From assembly GCF_026210795.1 (NCBI RefSeq), contig NC_089441.1, forward strand, positions 2,108,001-2,172,000: DNA of 64,000 nucleotides, read 5' to 3'. The notes beneath the pieces are model-generated. The model did not search any database. It was not told the origin of the DNA and saw only the letters and a program-made list of their open reading frames with translations. The translations under genes and the position numbers were made by a program. Below are positions 58,493 to 64,000 of the stretch, in pieces (position 1 is the first letter of the stretch; every line of letters begins with the position of its first letter). Source of the stretch: Rhizophagus irregularis. Taxonomy: Eukaryota; Glomeromycota; Glomeromycetes; Glomerales; Glomeraceae.

Positions 58493-59615
58493 TACAGTGT
58501 GGGACAAAAAAAAAAAAGATAAAACTATTATAGCGGTACTACCTCAATACATAATAAATAACGTTTGTGGCAACCTTTGTGTTTACCAACACCTCCCAGG
58601 CTCCCACATAAAATCTTGCGCAATGACAAAAACTTACGACGAAACTCTATTAAGATTGTAGAATAACGGTATATATGATATTAAAAAAACTATACAAGCT
58701 TACGAACGTTCCACTATCCACAATTTTTAGAAAAATCGAAAAAATAAAAAAAAAATGGTTCGTTAGATCATGCTGGAGGAAAAAGATTACCACAAGCGCC
58801 TCCCGTGTACTTAGCCATGATATATAGGTGTAGAGGCGTCATGTAGAACTGTTGGAAGGCGCCTTTCAGGAGTAGGCTATTTAAAAAGACTACCCAAAGC
58901 AACACCAATGCTGACTGAAGCACACAAAATAAAACGGGTATAGTGGGCACGACAACATATTAATGACCGATGTAATAAAACTGTGTTTACAGATGAAGCA
59001 GCATTCCAGCTTTTTAGGAATACTGTAGAACGTTGGTATAAAGGAGAGAGGCCGGTTCGGCGTATGTCTAAAGATCATACAAAAATTATGGCGTGGGGCG
59101 AAGGGGAAAACAAGCTTATTTTGTTTCAAACAAATCATGAATGCTGAATTTTATGTGGAAATTCACCGTAGACATGCTCCTGAGATGTCCCAGATGCTTG
59201 GTGATCGTTGGCGCACAGGACAACGATCCCAAGCACTCATACAAGTCGTCTTGTAAAGGCCTTCTTCAAAGAAAATTTCCAGTAGTTTAGAGTGGCCATC
59301 CAATAGCCGACTTAAGCCCCATTGAAAAATTATGGTCAATTATTAAGAATAAGGTAGAGAAACGGATGCCAAGAAATCTTGATGATCTGGAGAAATTTAT
59401 GGCGGAGGAATGACAAAATATACCAAATACCGTTCTAATCAATCTTTCAAAGTCAATGAAACGAGTTAATTATTGAAAAATGGTTAACGTATACCATATT
59501 AATTTTTTTAAATAGTCTTTGGCTTTAAAATAAAAAAATTTCACGTGATTTATTATAATAATTGAGTGTGTAATGACCGATGTTTTGATTCTCATTTTTT
59601 TTGTCCCACACTGTA
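58493..59615 (+). mobile_element. Tc1/mariner type B, right copy, both TIRs present
   Basis: TA (58493-58494), CAGTGTGGGACAAAAAAA, about 1.1 kb, TTTTTTTTGTCCCACACTG, TA (59614-59615). Transposase pieces: KLTTKLY-like start (58625), FTDEAAFQLFRNTVERWYKG (58988), KDHTKIMAWGEGENK (59070), RRHAPEMSQMLGDRW (59168) and a shifted C-terminal region (59310-59420). Several frameshifts. The right flank is exon 5 of the membrane gene, but the left flank is hAT tail, so a deletion or rearrangement followed insertion. Confidence 0.88.
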
Positions 59616-60270
59616 CGTCTTTAATTGATGAAAGCGCACTTTTTACAATGACCCGTAAGTGTGTTCATTAAAATATTTTTGACATTTGTAAATGATTAAT
59701 ATTTCATTAAATTTTGATTCTATTACTTTACAGAAAATTATTTTGAAGAATTTTATCCGTTGATTATAATACTTATAGTAGGTTTAGTAGTATTAATAAT
59801 ATTATATGTTTGGCACGTCTAAAAAATCCTGAAGGAAGAAACTCTGCAATATTTGAGACCTGCTTTATAATACAAGATTTCACAATGGTAACATTCATAT
59901 TATTAAAAGTTAAAAATACACCACATTTGATGATTCCAACGTAAGGAATTTCATTTAATATTATTTTATTTATTTTATTTTAAAGATTAATTTAATTGAT
60001 TACTAATTTTCTTATTTATTATTATTTAGTATGATATTCTTTATTTTACCTATTGTAATCAATATTTTATTAACCATAAATATTTTTGTATCTGAAATGG
60101 CAACGAATCCATCATTCTCTAATTAGGTTAAAAAGTCTGACATTATCATCAATGTGCACATTATTTTCAACCATTAACATACAAGTATTAAACACTTTAT
60201 CATCGGATTTATTTTGCCTTAAAATGTTTTCAGCTCCTTTAACTCAAAGATCAAAAAAAAAATAATAGTA
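59616..60270 (+). pseudogene. 3' fragment of the orphan membrane gene
   Basis: End of exon 5 (59616-59654), exon 6 (59734-59940, membrane segment FYPLIIILIVGLVVLIILYV) and part of exon 7 from 60030 (ILPIVINILLTINIFVSEMA) with a stop near 60124 and shifts. It breaks off near 60270. Mirrors 39970-40242 and 11540-11861. Confidence 0.8.
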
Positions 60271-60274
60271 TGGA

Positions 60275-62690
60275 TAGATTATTGTCGTTAGAGACTAGGT
60301 AATTAAATGTAAACAAGAATTTTTTTGTTCTAAGAAATACCAAAAGGTTTTTAATGGCAATCTTATGAATATAAACGCTCTTTGGATTGGAGGAATTTTT
60401 TGGAATTTGGGTTTGGGTGAGAGGTATTAGAATTCACTGTTCAAGGTCGACTACGGTTTCAAGGAGATTCAGATTTTGGAAGTCTTCTTCCCCTCGGTTT
60501 TTTGGACTAGTGGATTTCTGTATAACGTTCAGAACTGCCATTTTTTTATGGCCAGGCGCAGAGTTATTCTTGTTAAGCCGATTTCTTAAATTTTGTTCAA
60601 AAGAAAAGTAAATTGATAAGAAAGAGAGATGATGAAAAAATTTAGAATTTCCGGTTAAAAGAAAAAGTTTTTTTTTTTAAGAAAAAATCGAATCGTTTAT
60701 TAAACGTTTCTTTAATTATTAAGAAATTTATAGAGGGAAGAATTAGGGAAGAGAAAGGATGAGGGATAAGGAAAGGCATAAGAGGGAAAGGGGGAAAAGT
60801 TTCGGAAAAGTTTAAAATTTTATTAAATATTATATACATTCCAAATACTAAGCATTGCAAAATATATAATTTTGCTATATTTACTGTATCCATAATATAA
60901 GTTGTATTTCAGTATATAATAAATAGAAATATTCCAAAAATAAGTTATTTAAATTACAAAAATATTTGCTAAATTATTAGTAATTTGGAATATAAGAGAA
61001 ATATCATAAAGCTATTCTATCTATATGTTATTGATATTACAAAAATATTAAAAATATTACATAAATTAAAATATGTTAAATATTATCAGCGATATGTTTT
61101 ACTATTATTTGTAAAATCGCAATAATTAAGATAATTGACTATAATTATAATCACATTTACCAGTGTCAAAAAAAATATCTCTGCATACTCTTATGTAAGT
61201 CATAATGCTAATATAATAATGTAAGAATACTAAGTATATTTTCAAGCGAAGGAAATCTTATTTCATACCTTATTACACCATAAAGAGATAAATTTAATGA
61301 GACAAAAACCCCAAGATAATGCTCCTACTATATATTGCCGTATGTGTCTACGATCAAGTAGCTAGTATTTATAATGTTTTTAATATTTTTAGTCTTAAGT
61401 GAAAACTTACATTATTTATCGCACCAGAAATAAGAATTCCAAAATTTAAAAAAAAAATTATCATCATTATCATTAGAGTCGCATCAAATTAATATCATAG
61501 TGATCAGTGAATAACATATACCTGAGATGGTGGTATAGAAAGGTACATTGTTAACCTATTTTTATTTTTTTACAAAACATCCATTTTATAAAAGATTTAC
61601 AAAATACGAAGGTTAACACTTAACACCCAATTGCATTTAAAAATCTTACAACATAATAAACTATGATGTGAAGTTTATTATCATTTAACCTTTGTTGTTC
61701 AGGATTATTATCAGCACTGTAGTTTTCTTCGGCGTTTATAAAAATTGGATAAAGAAAGAACAACAAATAAATCATAAAAATTAATGATAGGCATTATTTA
61801 GAACACATTTTATTTTTTATTTTTTTTATATATATATTTTTTGTATGTAGAATCATAACGACGTTAAGAAAAGCAATTCAAGAAAATAATCTTTATATAT
61901 ACATTGCTGAAACCTGTGATTTTATGACATCGCTCTCACAGGTTGTGATTTTAGTAACGTGACAATGCATTGTATGTTAATACGAAATTGCAATACACTT
62001 ACAATACTGTGGTTGCGTTGTTTGATATATTATGACTATATCATATAAATATGGATTTTTTTATATAAAGTTTTTAAAGTATTATTTTTTTCATTTTTAT
62101 AATATTGATGTTGAAAATGCGGCTGCAATACTTATAATTGCATAGTTAATTTGACGCATTTAATTTTGATTTATCCCGTGTTAATCAACTAATGTTTCTG
62201 AAAAGTCTCTGAAAAAATTCGAAATGACATAAATTAATTAAATAATCTCCGAAATTTATTTACTAACGAATGAAATTCGTAAAATAATGTGTTTTTAGAT
62301 ATATTTATGCTAAAGTATATTTCATGTAAATATTATGAATTGTAAATTAGGTTGTTAAGGCTGTACGATTAAATAATCAAATGATTTATTTAGATTTATG
62401 TTCATTATTACATTATGTCTCAAATATAGATAATGAACACTATAGTTAAATGATAATTATAGAAATATAAGATAATTAATGTATATTAAAAAAGTACTCT
62501 TTTTATCTTAAATCATTAAACGCTTAATGCTAATAATTAATAACATTAAAAGAAAACGCTTCATATTATTCAAAAAAAAAGTTAACAAATAAATATTGTT
62601 TTTTTCGTAATTTTGTTACTTAAAACCTTCTTTTGAAATAAAAATTCATTAAGTATTTTAATTTCCGTTACACTCTAACATTTTTAAGTT
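60275..62690. repeat. inverted-repeat spacer paired with 37836-39969
   Basis: Reverse copy of the spacer next to copy 4, with its own indels. 61150-61560 has no clear counterpart on the left and looks like an extra block of AT-rich sequence without TIR or tail. The open segment 60387-60611 corresponds to 39589-39822; conservation is no better than in the surrounding spacer. Confidence 0.7.
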
Positions 62691-63155
62691 ATTTTGTAAC
62701 AAAAAAAATATGTATAATACTTCAGTTGTTGACAACGTCCAAATTTTCTCAATAAAGGTTCATCTCTCTCTTGGGAGATGGCAAAATTATTTTCAACAAA
62801 CATATAATAGGTAGAATTTTGTTGGTTAAATGTGCTTTCAAAAATTGGAATATGCACTGTGTAGTTATCACTTCCAATGGTACATAGTTTAGAATCTCCC
62901 GAAAACGTTTGTCGTAATAGATCTGGGTTATATTTATCACCATTTAGTTCATTCGCAGTAGGTAACTTCACTGGAATGGCAAATTTGATCGTAATTTCTT
63001 TGATTGAAGGATCAATAACTTCAATTACAGGACAATTAAATTCAGCATCTACGGATAAAAAAAAAAAATATTATTTATATATATATATGTAAAGAAAGAA
63101 AAGAGATTAAAGGCTTACTCTGATCATTTAATCTTGTTAAAGGTTTGAATAAAAA
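62691..63155 (-). pseudogene. orphan membrane gene exon 3-4 fragment
   Basis: Minus-strand exon 4 (about 62735-63050; KEITIKFAIPVKLPTANELN) preceded by intron 3 and the last codons of exon 3 up to 63155. It has the same NELN deletion as 37504-37826, so both come from one ancestor. The duplicated block ends at 63155. Confidence 0.8.
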
Positions 63156-63159
63156 TGTA

Positions 63160-64000
63160 ATATTCATCCGAAAAAAGGAGCGTAGCAAATTTAAATATTC
63201 TATGTAGTACACTATTTACTAACTACGAGATCGTGACAGTTTTTGAATTTTTATATGGGAAATCTTAACGTGTTCCAGGAGGTATACGCTACTTATCCTG
63301 TTTCCCCCTCTTACGTCACACACTGATTTATTTGTTTATGCTTCGATGATCAAATAAACTATACACATTTTTTTTATATGCGCAGTCCAATATATTGTTG
63401 ACACGTGCTCTCACATGATAATGTTCACGAATAACATCAAGCAATATAATATCTGATCCTTTGAGAACTCGTTATTACTTTTATTCCATATAACTATGTA
63501 TTTCAATTTCAATACGAGTACAACAATACGGTAGATGTAGAATAACTAATAATCGGACATTCACTTATCTCATTCCACATATTCTTCAAATCGACACTCT
63601 GTCCTTGATGAGAATTATAGCATCGTATTTATTTTGTATTGCTTTACAAAAAAATAAGAGGTAAAATAAATTGTGTCAAATACCAAAGATATCTAAGGGT
63701 ATGGTACGTTTCATGCACCCTTCAGATATAATCCGTCCTTAACACACCATCTAACAACCGTAACCAACAACCCTCGTTATTATTTGTGCACAGTAAAGTA
63801 TCTAATTTTATGATCATTGTATTCACCGTACTTTATTTCCCTTTAACTTGCAAAGTTTTCTATGTCTCTATAATGTAATACAATGTCAATAGTGAAACTA
63901 ACATAAGTCTAGAGTTGGATTTCACATTACACTAATATATTACTTACGAAATGAATCGTTCAGAAAAATACACTACCTTCGCAGGACAGGTAGCAGTAGA
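63160..64000. other. unassigned sequence beyond the duplicated block
   Basis: Slightly less AT-rich than the spacers and without a second copy in the window. I see no open frame with splice support, RNA gene or element end. Confidence 0.4.

Larger units (their letters stand above)
46605..60290. repeat. right arm of the large inverted repeat
   Basis: Mirror of 11540-22785, longer because of insertions at 47069-47209, 48030-48473, 54240-54716, 54791-54945 and about 55262-56014, and because its hAT is more complete. Its outer end continues into a second inverted repeat shared with 37836-39969. Confidence 0.85.

Noticed and set aside
1-64000. CRISPR arrays, operons, ribosome binding sites, tRNA or rRNA genes
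   Set aside because: No regularly spaced short repeats, cloverleaf or rRNA-like sequence found; spliced genes show a eukaryotic nuclear source.

Overview
The window is nuclear DNA of a eukaryote: very AT-rich, full of GT-AG introns of 70-90 nt, with decayed transposons and gene-family fragments and no operons, rRNA or tRNA that I can recognise. The protein families (a secreted/multi-pass orphan family, an ion-channel pore domain of the type expanded in Glomeromycotina, an RBM25-like splicing factor, Tc1 and hAT elements) make an arbuscular mycorrhizal fungus such as Rhizophagus the best guess. That attribution is inference from remembered families, not a database result.

Layout. About 1-4100 is spacer. 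4100-11530 is copy 1 of the orphan membrane gene, broken by a Tc1 element, a poly(A)-tailed retroposed sequence and a 2.4 kb terminal-inverted-repeat (TIR) element. 11540-22785 and 46605-60290 are two arms of a large imperfect inverted repeat. Each arm carries, in mirror order, a 3' gene fragment, a Tc1 element, a hAT transposase relic, a promoter-bearing spacer and a full-length gene copy. The left-arm copy (18120-21300) has a nonsense codon and a frameshift. The right-arm copy (48727-51911, minus) is the only intact gene in the window: 7 exons, 904 codons, signal peptide, large lumenal/extracellular domain and C-terminal membrane helices. The loop between the arms holds a second small inverted repeat (23360-24175 / 31385-32453), an unknown-family pseudogene split by a 3.5 kb TIR element (25755-29251), an RBM25-like pseudogene (about 33340-35755), further broken gene copies with Tc1 (35756-44105), a degenerate interstitial telomere-like stretch (about 45047-45101) and a truncated ion-channel pseudogene (45476-46607). 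Another inverted repeat pairs 37280-42190 with 57700-63155. 63160-64000 is unassigned.

The most unusual signal is a recurrent set of very short exon-like cassettes (about 23-50 nt, each bounded by a pyrimidine tract plus AG and a GTRAGT-like donor). They form a ten-unit array inside the 25755-29251 element and recur on the minus strand of the 9124-11493 element, upstream of both hAT relics, and near 29758. Two elements (25755-29251 and the 155 bp foldback 54791-54945) share a CTTTRCAGAAACTTCAA terminus. They, and the 9124-11493 element, appear to make 2 bp target duplications (TA, GT, TG). This may be a DNA-transposon group with an unusual split or non-coding cargo. Because the two big arms can be compared with each other, several insertions have a visible empty site in the partner arm, which makes their boundaries unusually well supported.
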